A stretch of DNA of 64,000 nt from Hermatobates lingyangjiaoensis (taxonomy: Eukaryota > Arthropoda > Insecta > Hemiptera > Hermatobatidae). Under the pieces are notes generated by a model, which saw nothing but the letters and a program-made list of their open reading frames with translations, was not told the DNA's origin and did not search any database. Of the stretch, positions 12,615-21,999 are shown in pieces (the first letter of the stretch is position 1; every line of letters begins with the position of its first letter). The stretch is taken from positions 258,501 to 322,500 of the forward strand of contig JAPFBL010000555.1 in the NCBI GenBank assembly GCA_026182355.1, in the 5' to 3' direction. Position numbers and translations under genes: made by a program.

Positions 12615-13477
12615 GAATGTGTTTTCCATTTTCATGGATTTGGTTTAACTGAAGTCAAGGCGTGAACATAAATATTGTACGTGTGGTGAATGTGTTATTT
12701 TTTTATATTTTCGTAGTTGTCGTGTTAGAACAGTCAACACGAAAGGATTAATGCAGAAAATTTATTAATTTGATAATGTTTTTCATTTTCATCGATTTGG
12801 TTTAACTGAAGTCAAGTCGTGAACACTAATATTGTAGGAGTGGTGAATGTGTTATTTTTTTATATTTTCGTAGTAGTCGTGTTAGAACAGTCAAAACGAA
12901 GGGACTAATGCAGAAAAATTTTTTAATTTGATAAAGTTTTCCATATTCATGGATTTGGGTTAAACAGGATTCAATGCGTGAACAATAATATTGCAGGTGT
13001 GGTGAATGTGTTATTTTTTTATCTTTTCATAGTAGTCGTGTTAGAACAGTCAAAACGAAGGGACTAATGCAGAAAATTTGCTTAATTTGATAAAGTTTTC
13101 CATTTTAATGGATTTGGTTTAACTGATGTCAAGGCGGAACATAATTATTGCAGGTGTTTTTTTTTATTTTCATAGTAGTCGTGTTGGAACAGTCAAACGA
13201 AGGGACGAATGGAATAATTTGTTTAAATTTGATAAAGTTTTCCATTTTCATGGATTTGGTTTAACTGATGTCAAGCGAGAACATAAATATTGTAGGTGTG
13301 GTGAATGTGTTTTTTTTTTTTTTTTTTCATAGTAGTCGTGTTAGAACAGTCAAGACGAAGGGACTAATGCAGAAAATTTGGTTAATTTGATATAGTTTTC
13401 TATTTTCATGGATTGGTTTAACTGAAATCAAGGCGTGACAAATAATATTGTAGGTGTGGTGAATGTTTATTTTACCT
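12615..13477 (+). repeat. 158-bp satellite, second plus-strand block
   Basis: The first satellite family resumes mid-unit, directly after TTTTTTTACGAATGTGTTTT of the 78-bp family. Five to six units carry the variant CATGGATTTGGTTTAACTGA. The block again ends exactly at an R element start (copy c). Confidence 0.9.
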
Positions 13478-13873
13478 TCTATAAGTATTGAATAGTGAGG
13501 GTGAAGAAATTCGATGTCGAGATTTTGACTGAATTACATGTTTTGACGTCTCAGAAGTCGTTTTATGAAGTTTTTTCGATGATGTCTGTGTGTTTGTGGG
13601 TTTGATGGGTGGGTGGGTGAGATTTATAGCAATATAAATCTATATATTGCACTCTTTAGCAAAACATAATATCAGTTACAATTACATTATCATTGTAAAT
13701 GTAGTACCTTGCCATGATATTGAAATGTAACGAATGGGCTCTTTCCTCAAGAAAGGGGACTTGTTTGTTGAGAAATATCCAGTTTTTTTTTTACAATTCT
13801 AGTCTAATAGTTTTAATTTATTATTTTCAAAGATGAGAAGCTACCAGCTATAAAAGATTTAAATTATATTGAA
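13478..13873 (+). repeat. R element, copy c, proximal part
   Basis: It begins TTCTATAAGTATTGAATAGT, then GATGTCGAGATTTTGACTGA and a GGGTGGGTGGG run. The distal part of the same element continues after the Helitron at 15968, so the copy is split by that insertion. Bases about 13640-13873 do not match copy b and are unassigned. Confidence 0.55.
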
Positions 13874-15967
13874 CTAGCAAACGTACCCGTCTTTGACGGA
13901 ATCAAAAATTCTATTATACTTGGTATTCCAAAATATCAATTATAGTATTGTACTAATACTACAATTAGAAGTTATAGAATAGTAGAAAATACCATTATTA
14001 GTACAGTGCTAAACAAATGCCTCTGTATACAAAGATTAGATTTTAAGTTAGACATACACAAATCTACAATCAATGTTTCAGCTTTATCTGTCTTATGGTG
14101 CAATATTTGTGGACAAACCGACAGACAGAAATTATTCTAAGGGTACATGTGGCTACTTGAAGTATGAAACGTAAAGAAAACTTGAAATGAGTTAGTTCTA
14201 ATTAACGTGCTCCCAGTCAAAAGCTAGCACGCAAGCCACTGGGCTACTCTGGTTCCTACCTTACTTTATTACCAGTGTTTATATTACGCAAATAATAAAT
14301 TAAAAAAAATATTTTTGTTGTATTTATTTATAATACATTTGCACTACTGTCATCGGCGAGCAAGCAAGCTACTGGCTACCCTAGCTAGATCCCTTTACTT
14401 TATTACCATTTTTTATATTATCCACATTTTAAATTCAAATAAATATTTGTTTGTTACATTTATTTATAATACATTTGCACTACTGTCATCGGCGATCACG
14501 CAAGCCACCGGGCTACTCTGGTCCCATACCATACATTATTACCAGTGTATTTATTAAGCAAATATTAAATTAAAAAAAGTTTATAGTTATATATAGTACA
14601 TAGCAAACGTACCGTCCTTGACGGAATCAGAAGTTCCGTCATTTTTGTATTCCAAAATGTCATTAGAAATTATAGAACAGTCGAAAATACCATTATTACT
14701 ACAGTGTTAAACAAATGCCTCTAAATACACTACATTAGCTGTCTGTCCTTCAGGTTCATGGTAGAAGAAAGAGTTGAAACCTCTGACCCTTGAGCAAGTA
14801 AACTACATTTGACCATGTGAGAAAAATTTGGTTTCGCTACCTTGTATTCCTGCGTTAGATGAAATCTCCCTTTGCGACTTAGTTAACGTCATTGCGAAAT
14901 AGACTCTGACCGGACTTTGCAATCATTTCAACGTAAACAGACAGTGGCTCGGAATCAATGGTATGTGTGGTATACACAAAGACTCCCCAATACCACATCC
15001 AGTCATTATGTCCGCCTCTATGGCATATCTGTGTAGAGCACGAACTCAGAGTCGTGTCCCGTTGCACAGTTTTGGGGCACTCATGTTTCGTAACATGAAA
15101 TTTGTTACTGCTACTAAATTGCAGCATGATTGGTTCTCCTACTTTAAGTTTTTACTCATGAGCAGGCAGTCCAGGAGAAATGAATTCAGGTAAAGAAATT
15201 CAATTAGATAATGAACTGCTTCTTCATTACTCATCCAATCTCTTTACTGACTTGTAAGGTCTTTCATCGGTATGATATAGCGTAAGAACTTGTTTGTTGA
15301 TTTTTCCTGCCTGTTCGTATTAAGAGCTGAGAATTGCTCGTTTACAAAACTATTTATTCGTATTAGATTGTACATCTAATACTAGTACATCCCATCCTCA
15401 ACTCTGGGAAACACTTTTTCAAAGATGTCTAATACGCAATATATTCATATGCTCCAATGAAATTAAAATCAACTAACAATACCTACTTGCCACACCTGTG
15501 TATTTTCAAAACAAACTTGTCTGTGAAGTTAGGAAAATACGTTTAATGCCCTATAACTTCGTTTCTGTACTTAATTATGAAGCTATTTAGAGCCCATATT
15601 TTAAGTTAGGCATACACAAATCCAGTGTCAAAGTTTCAGCTCGCCATGTCTTATGGTGGCTGAGTTTACTTGTGACAAAGGTTTTTGCTTTAAACGTCCA
15701 TAACTTCACTTCTACGTTGAATTTCCAAATAATTCAGAGCCTATATTTTAAGTTAGACCTACCCAAATCTACTGTAAAAGTTTCAGCTTTATATGTCTTA
15801 TGGTAGCTGAGTTTACTTGTGACAAAGTTTTGCGGACAAACAGACAAACCGACAGAAATTTTTCTAAGGGTGGATTCGGTTTCTCCAATGTATGAAACGT
15901 AAAGAAAACTTGAATTGAGTCAGTTCTAAGCAATGTACAGACAAAATCATTATTTTATTTATATAGA
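13874..15967 (-). mobile_element. Helitron A, complete non-autonomous copy
   Basis: Read on the minus strand, the element starts TCTATATAAATAAAATAATG at 15967, preceded by A. It ends in a small hairpin (CCGTC AAA GACGG), a ten-base spacer and CTAG at 13877-13874, followed by T. This is the canonical Helitron pattern A|TC...hairpin...CTRR|T. The length is 2,094 bp. No Rep or helicase motif was seen, so it is non-autonomous. A degraded second 3' end (near 14590-14640) and tRNA-like segments near 14205-14550 suggest nested or duplicated parts. It is closely similar to Helitron B (56450-58589), which is in the opposite orientation. Confidence 0.8.
14879..15127 (-). other. 82-codon open frame inside Helitron A (unrecognised)
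   Basis: The frame has no family I can name. It is notable only because the equivalent frame in Helitron B (57262-57510, plus strand) is the same length with a handful of substitutions and no stops. That could mean a conserved cargo fragment, or simply recent common origin. It includes the residues CHRGGHNDWMWYWG. Confidence 0.25.
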
Positions 15968-16745
15968 TAGCTGGCTTTGACTTCGATTTGAGTATGTAAA
16001 CTGGCTAATTACTAATATATTTTTTCTCAATATACATTCATAGCAAACTTATAACAGAGTACATGAGGCAGGAAAAGGACAACACTCACTTAGAAAAAAT
16101 TCGCATATATGTTATTTTACAAAGTGGAAGGAAAATGATTTTATTAAATACTAAGAAGCCATAAAATTCCCAGTATAATAATTCTATAAATGACAAAAAT
16201 GTAAAAGATATTTCAAAATTGAAATCTTTCGTTTAGAGATTAATAAATGTTATTATCGTACATCTTTAACTATAAATCACCTTAAAACAACATTTTTTCT
16301 TCGATGTTTATGATGTTTTTCAGAGAAAATAAGGGTATTTTCCTGTTTTAAATTTGAAAATTTTACTTTAATATTCAATGTAGAAGGATGTCAAGTAAAC
16401 GATGTAAGAAATCCACTGGCTATTTGAACAAAAGCCCATGTTCTCTCGTAGGAGAATATTTCGTATCAAGAAATGTTCACTTTGGTTTTTCAAAAATGTT
16501 ATTACTGCTGCAGTTATACTAATGAAATTATTTGCATCAGCTGTGTGATATACAAGAATAAGCTTATATATTGATACTCGTATGTCCTTCAATCATTATC
16601 TGTACTACCTCAGGAATGAAAGACTAATAATCATATCCCATTTAGATGTTTATATTATGCTTCAATGAGACGTTATGTGTTATATACTTAAGAAATTTGA
16701 TATTAAGTTACTTATAGTAAAGTTGAGTGTAGGCCACTCTAGATT
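15968..16745 (+). repeat. R element, copy c, distal part
   Basis: This matches 6290-7065 through several landmarks: ATTCCCAGTATAATAATTCT, TTGAAATCTTTCGTTTAGAG, AATATTCAATGTAGAAGGAT and CTTATAGTAAAGTTGAGTGT. It resumes immediately after Helitron A. Confidence 0.75.
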
Positions 16746-17124
16746 TTTTGTTATAATTTCATGATCTGCCAAACGGTATGACCTGTAACCTCTTCACAAT
16801 CTTTCAGAATGAACCATAAGTCAAAAATTTTTACATTTCAAAACACGTGAAATAACAATCAATGATCAAACCACAGCTAGGCGAATAGTCTTTTTACTTT
16901 CTCTTACTGTACTCCTTTGTTTCCCCAAACATCCCTCTCTGGACATTTGTCCTTTCCTGCACTTTACACCCCTTTTAAGCCACCACTTTTCTCCCCCCCT
17001 CTTCTCAGCCCCTTAACAGATTTTTTTGCATCTAGTGTTTCAGTTGGGTTTTTGTCTCTGACTAAGACTGCTTGTTACGGTTGAAGACCTTAGTTTTTTT
17101 TCCAATTTTAAATTGTGGTGTGAT
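16746..17124. other. Low-copy sequence and degenerate hammerhead-type element
   Basis: There is no gene. From about 16797 the sequence is duplicated at 33157. A C-rich stretch (TTTCTCCCCCCCTCTTCTCA) is followed at 17030-17124 by a degenerate relative of the 2354-2480 insertion (CTGACTAAGACTGCTTGTTA, then CGGTTGAAGACC), bounded downstream by (TA)n. Confidence 0.5.
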
Positions 17125-17204
17125 TATATATATATATATATATATAACCATGATAAACGAAAAACGGTCCGGCAGGACAAATAACAATTAAAATAAGCAG
17201 TGAC

Positions 17205-17345
17205 ACATAAACAGAAACACAACAAAGACTCACTTTTCAATATTTCGACCGTAATGGCTGTCGTCCTCAGGAGAAGAAGTGAATTGACGGAGGGACGACG
17301 GTCGAAATATTGAAAAGTGAGTCTTTGTTGTGTTTCTGTTTATGT
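17205..17345. mobile_element. Palindromic hammerhead-type insertion (element 3)
   Basis: The left arm (CAGAAACACAACAAAGACTC...) is the reverse complement of the right arm (...GAGTCTTTGTTGTGTTTCTG), with (TA)n at both outer ends (17125-17147 and 17365-17375). The minus-strand core at 17241-17270 reads CTGAGGA, hairpin CGAC...GTCG, GAA, palindrome ATAT, T. Stem I is GA...AAG against CTTCT. The right arm keeps GGTCGAAATATTG but has lost CTGANGA. A GTGAGT donor-like motif lies at 17317-17322, a few bases after the predicted cleavage point. Confidence 0.55.
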
Positions 17346-17375
17346 GTCACTGCTTATTTTAATTATATATATATA

Positions 17376-17530
17376 TTAGTGTATTTCGGCAGCAAGTCCT
17401 CTTTCAAGCATATATTATTGAATTTGATTGCAGATTCTTCGTTCTCGACTTTCTTACTTACAGCTTCTATTTTCCTTACAATTTTCTTTTGAGAAGGTGA
17501 TAATTGCCAAAGCAAACTAGCAAACGACAT
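17376..17530 (-). pseudogene. PLE family 2, N-terminal ORF fragment
   Basis: The minus-strand frame from ATG at 17530 reads MSFASLLWQLSPSQKKIVRK and continues to LLPKYTNI before running into (TA)n. It parallels the start of the main PLE protein (SFGELLYFLPERWKSIVRKL...LLPKYTNI). It is therefore the 5' end of a diverged second PLE, truncated at the same point as the main array. It probably represents the pseudo-LTR part of the element. The duplicated copy at 33745-33905 keeps the same frame. Confidence 0.7.
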
Positions 17531-17607
17531 TCAGAAGGCTGGAAATAACCACTTCACTGGGGATAACTATATTTAATTAAACACTACACTAGATTAAACT
17601 AAGATAA

Positions 17608-17642
17608 CAAGCTTTCGGCCCCATGGGTCATCATCAGGTTCT
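17608..17642 (-). ncRNA. Hammerhead-like core of PLE family 2 (element 4)
   Basis: On the minus strand CTGATGA (17637-17631) is followed by an imperfect hairpin around CCCATGGG, GAA, palindrome AGCT and T. Stem I AAC pairs with GTT. It lies about 80 bases upstream of the family-2 ORF start. That is the same order as in the main PLE, which supports the assignment. Confidence 0.5.
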
Positions 17643-17852
17643 TAAACTACTTATATTAACTAAATATACATATTACTGACTACTTTGGCGTTTAAATGCC
17701 AACTGAAAACTGCTTTCTGTCGAAGTGAAAGTTGGTGGTGAGGGTGGAGTAGGGGTGAGTGCAGGTCAACAAAAAACTTATGACCCTTCAACTCAACCGA
17801 ACTCGGTCATCGCCCTCTTTTCTAACTAATTTAAAAATATTTTTTTTCTCAA
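17643..17852. other. Spacer between inverted PLE family 2 ends
   Basis: No ORF is seen. The sequence includes GGTGGTGAGGGTGGAGTAGG and separates the minus-oriented terminal fragment from the plus-oriented one. It is probably the remaining body of a foldback PLE copy. Confidence 0.35.
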
Positions 17853-17922
17853 AAGAAAATTGTAAGGAAAATAGAAGCTATAAGTAAGAAAGTCATGAAC
17901 GCAGAATCTGCCATCAAATTCA

Positions 17923-17930
<8 letters not shown>
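17853..17930 (+). pseudogene. PLE family 2 N-terminal fragment, inverted partner
   Basis: The plus-strand frame reads SQKKIVRKIEAISKKV, then ESAIKFN, before ending in (TA)n at 17923. It matches the minus-strand fragment at 17376-17530, so the two form an inverted, outward-facing pair bounded by (TA)n. Confidence 0.65.
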
Positions 17931-17953
<23 letters not shown>

Positions 17954-18007
17954 ATTTTCAGTTCGAACTCCAAGTCAGTCGTTATCAGCCTTTGGAGCGA
18001 TTCACTT

Positions 18008-18047
18008 CTTTTCCTGAAGACGAGGACATCGAAATATAGTAGTGAGT
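18008..18047 (+). ncRNA. Hammerhead-like core (element 5)
   Basis: CTGAAGA lies at 18014, then a short hairpin CGA GGACA TCG, GAA, palindrome ATAT and A, followed by GTAG. Stem I pairing is weak (G-C, mismatch, A-T, G-T). A donor-like GTGAGT lies at 18042-18047. The element is bounded by (TA)n at 17941-17954 and about 18092-18113. Its duplicate is at 34371-34410. Confidence 0.4.
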
Positions 18048-18117
18048 TCAGTGGTTTCCTTTCTATGTGTTCTTTTTTAAATTCTAGTTTATATATATTA
18101 TATATATATATATAGTT

Positions 18118-18412
18118 CAATATAAACAAAGAAACATAGAGAAATCAGAAGAACACACTTACAGTCTCTAATTTTCGGTTTTGAACCGTCTTCAGGAGAG
18201 ATAAGAGAGGGAAACCAAGCGCACTGGATCAGAGACGGTTGGAGACCCACTCCAGTGGAGAGAGACAGAGGGTCTCCAACCGTCTCTGATCCAGTGCGCT
18301 TGGTTTCCCTCTCTTATCTCTCCTGAAGACGGTTCAAACCAAAAATTAGAGACTGTAAGTGTGTTCTTCTGATTTCTCTATGTTTCTTTGTTTATATTGA
18401 ACTATATTTGTC
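18118..18412. mobile_element. Palindromic hammerhead-type insertion (element 6)
   Basis: A ~295-bp inverted repeat with ~140-bp arms: the left end GTTCAATATAAACAAAGAAA mirrors the right end. It contains outward-facing cores. Left, minus strand (18195-18173): CTGAAGA, hairpin CGGTT...AACCG, GAA, palindrome AATT, A, with a 4-bp stem I (TCTC/GAGA). Right, plus strand: CTGAAGA at 18323 with the GAA position mutated to AAA. A GTAAGT donor-like site follows at 18355. (TA)n lies upstream of the left arm. A decayed relative is at 47995-48080. Confidence 0.6.
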
Positions 18413-18434
18413 CGTTTTGGATCGTATTTCCAAC

Positions 18435-18790
18435 GAAAAAAAGTATATTTATATATATATATATATTCACTGAGAAAACGAAATACGATCCAAACTGGAC
18501 ACAATACGAGTTCGAGATTAACAAAGAGCAACACACAAAGTACGGAAACACACTTACAGACTCAAATTTTCGGGTAATCCGTCTTCAGGAGAAAAGAGAA
18601 TGGGAGACCAAGCACGTTGTAGACGCAACGGCAAGTAACGTCTTGGTTACTTGCCGTTGCGTCTACAACGTGCTTGGTCTCCATTCTCTTTTCTCCTGAA
18701 GACGGATTACCCGAAAAATTGAGTCTGTAAGTGTGTTTCCCTACTTTGTGTGTTGCTCTTTGTTAATCTCGAATTCATATATATATATAT
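18435..18790. mobile_element. Palindromic hammerhead-type insertion (element 7)
   Basis: The palindrome is centred near 18638, with arms reading GAGACCAAGCACGTTGTAGA and its complement. The left core (minus, 18588-18564) reads CTGAAGA, hairpin CGG...CCG, GAA, palindrome AATT, T, with stem I CTC/GAG. The right core is at 18696-18717, with one changed base in the palindrome tract. GTAAGT follows at 18727-18732. (TA)n bounds both ends (18446-18466 and 18778-18792). A fragment of the same family occurs at 62684-62745. Confidence 0.6.
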
Positions 18791-18796
18791 TATATT

Positions 18797-19060
18797 TGTG
18801 TATTTTGGGAGCAGACCTTCAATCAAACATGTTTTATTAAAATTATGCCAATTTTAACTTTTGTTCTTTTCCGAGTTAATTTTTAGTTTCTCACTATGGA
18901 TTTCCACCTTTCTGGTAAAAAATAAAGTAATTCACCAAAAAGATTATTCTTGACTTCCATTTTATTAACTAACAAGTTTTACTATAACAAACAAATTAAC
19001 CTTACATACAAATTACATACGACGTTTCGGTCAGCTCTGACCATCTTCAGGCACTAATAA
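18797..19060 (-). mobile_element. PLE terminal pseudo-LTR (array outer end)
   Basis: Read on the minus strand: a hammerhead-like core at 19054-19021, then ATG at 18960 opening the PLE N-terminus. The frame is degraded by indels and stops at the ...CCAAAATACACAAATATA end, which merges with (TA)n at 18778-18795. This is the 3' boundary of the minus-strand PLE array. The pseudo-LTR thus includes the first ~55 codons of the ORF. Confidence 0.75.
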
Positions 19061-19256
19061 CAATTCATAACAGAACTCAAATACAAAAATAAGAACTATC
19101 TAAATTATTAACACAATTATTAACATCCTAACAGAATAAGAAATATCTACATGAATTGAGTGGGAGGTTTATACAGGTTATAACGGTCCTCAGGGTTGCT
19201 ATTAATTAAAAGTACTAACGAATTTGAAATAATCAGGGATTGAACTTAATATTATC

Positions 19257-21703
19257 CTACGTTCCTGCATGCAGTTTTAAATATTCTTGAGAAGCTCGTG
19301 GTCTGGTTGTTCAGGTTCGGCTTCTTTTCTCTTATGCACAGCGCTTCCAGAATGTGTGTGTAGCCTTCTCAGGTCATTTTCTTGATAAAGTAATGTGATA
19401 TTTTTATTCAATTCTTCCCTGGTTAGCTTGAGGCTATGGGTGCTCTGCGTATGTTCTTTCGGGGCACCTGCAGTCAGGTGCATTGTTAATCTCCTGGATA
19501 ATGTTGTTGCTGTAGAAACCCATGTAGCATGATTTAAGGAACTCACAGTTTCCTATGGTACAATTGTATTGGTATACCACATTGGTCTTTTGCAAGAGTG
19601 GTTTTTGCAGTAAATTATTCTTGACTATTAAGTGTGTTGTGCAAAAACTTCTATAGTAAATTCTAATCTTCAGTTGGTCTCCAGAATTGTTGCACTTCGT
19701 ATTGTTTTTAATAATGGTCTTCAGTATTCTTTCATCGGTTTTGTAATGATTGGAAAATTGGTTTCTATAGTAGACCGTTTGTATTGTACCTTGGGTGTGT
19801 GGCTGGTCCTTCGGGTGTTTGAATCTGGAAATATATTTGTGTAAGAGATTGTCAAAGTACCTATTGCTGTATCCATTGTTAATTAAAACTTGTTTTATCC
19901 TTTCTATTGCAATATTAAAAAGAAACCAATTTGAAGAAGTTTTTGAAAGCTCGATGTATGAGTGCTCGTACTGTTCCATCTTTATACCTGTTAGGGCATT
20001 CACTCCGAGCGTTCAAATAGATTCCACCTTTTGTAGGTTTTACGTAAACTGATGTTGTATTGTGATCAATGTTTTCATTAATAGTGACATCCAGGAAGTT
20101 GATTGTTTTTTCCGTACAGAGTTCTATTGTGAACTTGAGGACAGAGATTGCTTCGAATGCATTTCTTAAGGTGTCGATGTGTTCTAATTTGTGGCCACAA
20201 TAAAACAGTCGTCGACATATCTACAATACATGTTTGGTTTGCTTATCGATTCTTGTGCAAGCACTAAATTCTCAATATGGCACATATAGAAAGTTGGCGA
20301 AAGTAACACCTAATGGTGAGCCCATTGCCACTCCATCAATTTGATAATACAAAGTACCATCTATATGGTTGAATGGATTTTTGGTCGTACAGGATCGCAA
20401 CAGATTTTCCAAGGTGATTCTTTTGAACGGGGGAGGGGGTAGGCTGGGGGTGATTATAGGCAGATTCACATATGATACTGATAGTCTCTTCAACCGGCAC
20501 ATTAGTAAACAAGGATTCCACGTCCAGTGAAGCCATTGTTCCTTGAGGTTTAGTTAACGCAAAATTTCTAAGAATTCATCTGTTGACCTAAGTAGATATT
20601 TGGCTGGCAGATATGGAGTTATGATATTATTCAACGTTTTAGCTGTATTGTAAGTGGGTGTGCATACCTGAGAAATGATGGGTCTTAAGGGGTTACCTGT
20701 CTTGTGATTTTTCACGTTTCGTAGATGTAACCTGGGTTGAACTCACCTATTACAGGTTTTTAGAACTTGTTCACCACTGTCCTTATTGGCTTCTCTTATT
20801 AGTTTATTCAATTCTATTTTTAATTTGCTGGTTGGATTTTTTGATATTTTTTTAAACTTGCTACTGTCTTGTAGTATAACATCCAACTTTTGCTTGTATT
20901 CTGATCTGTCCTTATAATGAATTGGTTAGCTTTATCAGCTTTTCTTATGATTATTTCTTGATTGTTTCTCAGCCGTTTAGCAGCTTCTTTGAGGTTCTTC
21001 GTAAGTATCAAACTGTTGCCGAATCTCTTGTCTTGGATGCTTCAAATTTCAGTTGATTTGTAAATCGGGATTAATGGTAATAAAGTTTTGGTCTTGAAGT
21101 TTCAATAATGAATCATATAATAACTCAAGCTCTGTCCTTTTTTTCAATTTGTCAAATTTACTTTTAATGTGGCACTTTGTTCCTAGGTTAAAAGTTCTAT
21201 TTCATCTTCAGCGAGTTTATGTTTTGACAGGTTGATATAGGCTTCTCGTTTACCTGGCAAGCAGATTCGTCCTCCATACAGCTTATTTAACTTTCTCAAA
21301 GTCCTGCTACTTGTTACCTCATACTCTTGATTATTATCTTCTTTCAATACGTTTGTATAGCTCCTCCTTTAGAGGGATGTTGTCCGTCCATTCATCCATT
21401 TCCCTTTCGCATATAGATATTTCTTTATAACACTGTAATAATATTCTTTCTTGTTTTTCAATCTCAAATTTTTGTAGATTTCTTCTGTATTGAATAGTAA
21501 TTTTCTCTTCTCGGACTGCTGGGTCATAGTACGAATATTTGTGTATTTTGGGAGCAGACCTTCAATCAAACATGTTTTATTAAAATTATGCCAATTTTAA
21601 CTTTTGTTCTTTTCCGAGTTAATTTTTCAAGTTTTCTCACTATGATTTCCACCTTTCTGGTAAAAATAAAGTAATTCACAAAAGATTTATTCTTGACTTC
21701 CAT
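19257..21703 (-). pseudogene. PLE unit 1, RT/GIY-YIG ORF, frameshifted
   Basis: A full-length unit from ATG (21703) to the stop (19257) matches the main PLE protein, but the frame is broken by many 1-bp indels. Surviving blocks include the N-terminal NTEEIYKNLRLKNKKEYYY segment (about 21450), the SLDVESLFTNVPVEE motif A region (20490-20530) and C-terminal frames at 19434-20003. It does not encode a working enzyme as written. Its exact copy lies at 35619-38065. Confidence 0.85.
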
Positions 21704-21764
21704 TTTATTAACTAACAAGTTTTAACTATAACAAACAAATTAACCTTACATACAAATTACATAC

Positions 21765-21797
21765 GACGTTTCGGTCAGCTCTGACCATCTTCAGGCA
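21765..21797 (-). ncRNA. PLE hammerhead-like core between units 1 and 2
   Basis: Same core as at 43580-43617 in reverse complement (GACGTTTCGGTCAGCTCTGA, then CCATCTTCAGG). Equivalent cores lie at 19021-19054, 24500-24532, 27235-27267, 29959-29991 and 32691-32723. In the duplicate they lie at 35383-35415, 38127-38159 and 40862-40894. The spacing of 2,724-2,744 bp defines the PLE unit length. Confidence 0.6.
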
Positions 21798-21999
21798 CTA
21801 ATAACAATTCATAACAGAATCAAATACAAAAATAAGAACTATCTAAATTATTAACACAATTATTAACATCCTAACAGAATATAGAAAATATCTACATGAT
21901 TTGAGTGGGAGGTTATACAGGTTATAACGGTCCTCAGGGTTGCTATTAATTAAAAGTACTAACGAATTGAAATAATCAGGGATTGAACTTAATATTATC

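Noticed and set aside
4231..13332. Open frames of 60-80 codons inside the satellites
   Set aside because: They follow the repeat, change frame between units and contain no recognisable domain.
14879..15127. Helitron Rep/helicase or RPA-like gene
   Set aside because: No HUH, helicase or OB-fold motif could be identified in the 82-codon frame; reported only as an unrecognised frame.
18388..18699. 103-codon frame across a palindromic element (also at 34750-35061)
   Set aside because: It reads through (TA)n and both palindrome arms; a frame by chance.
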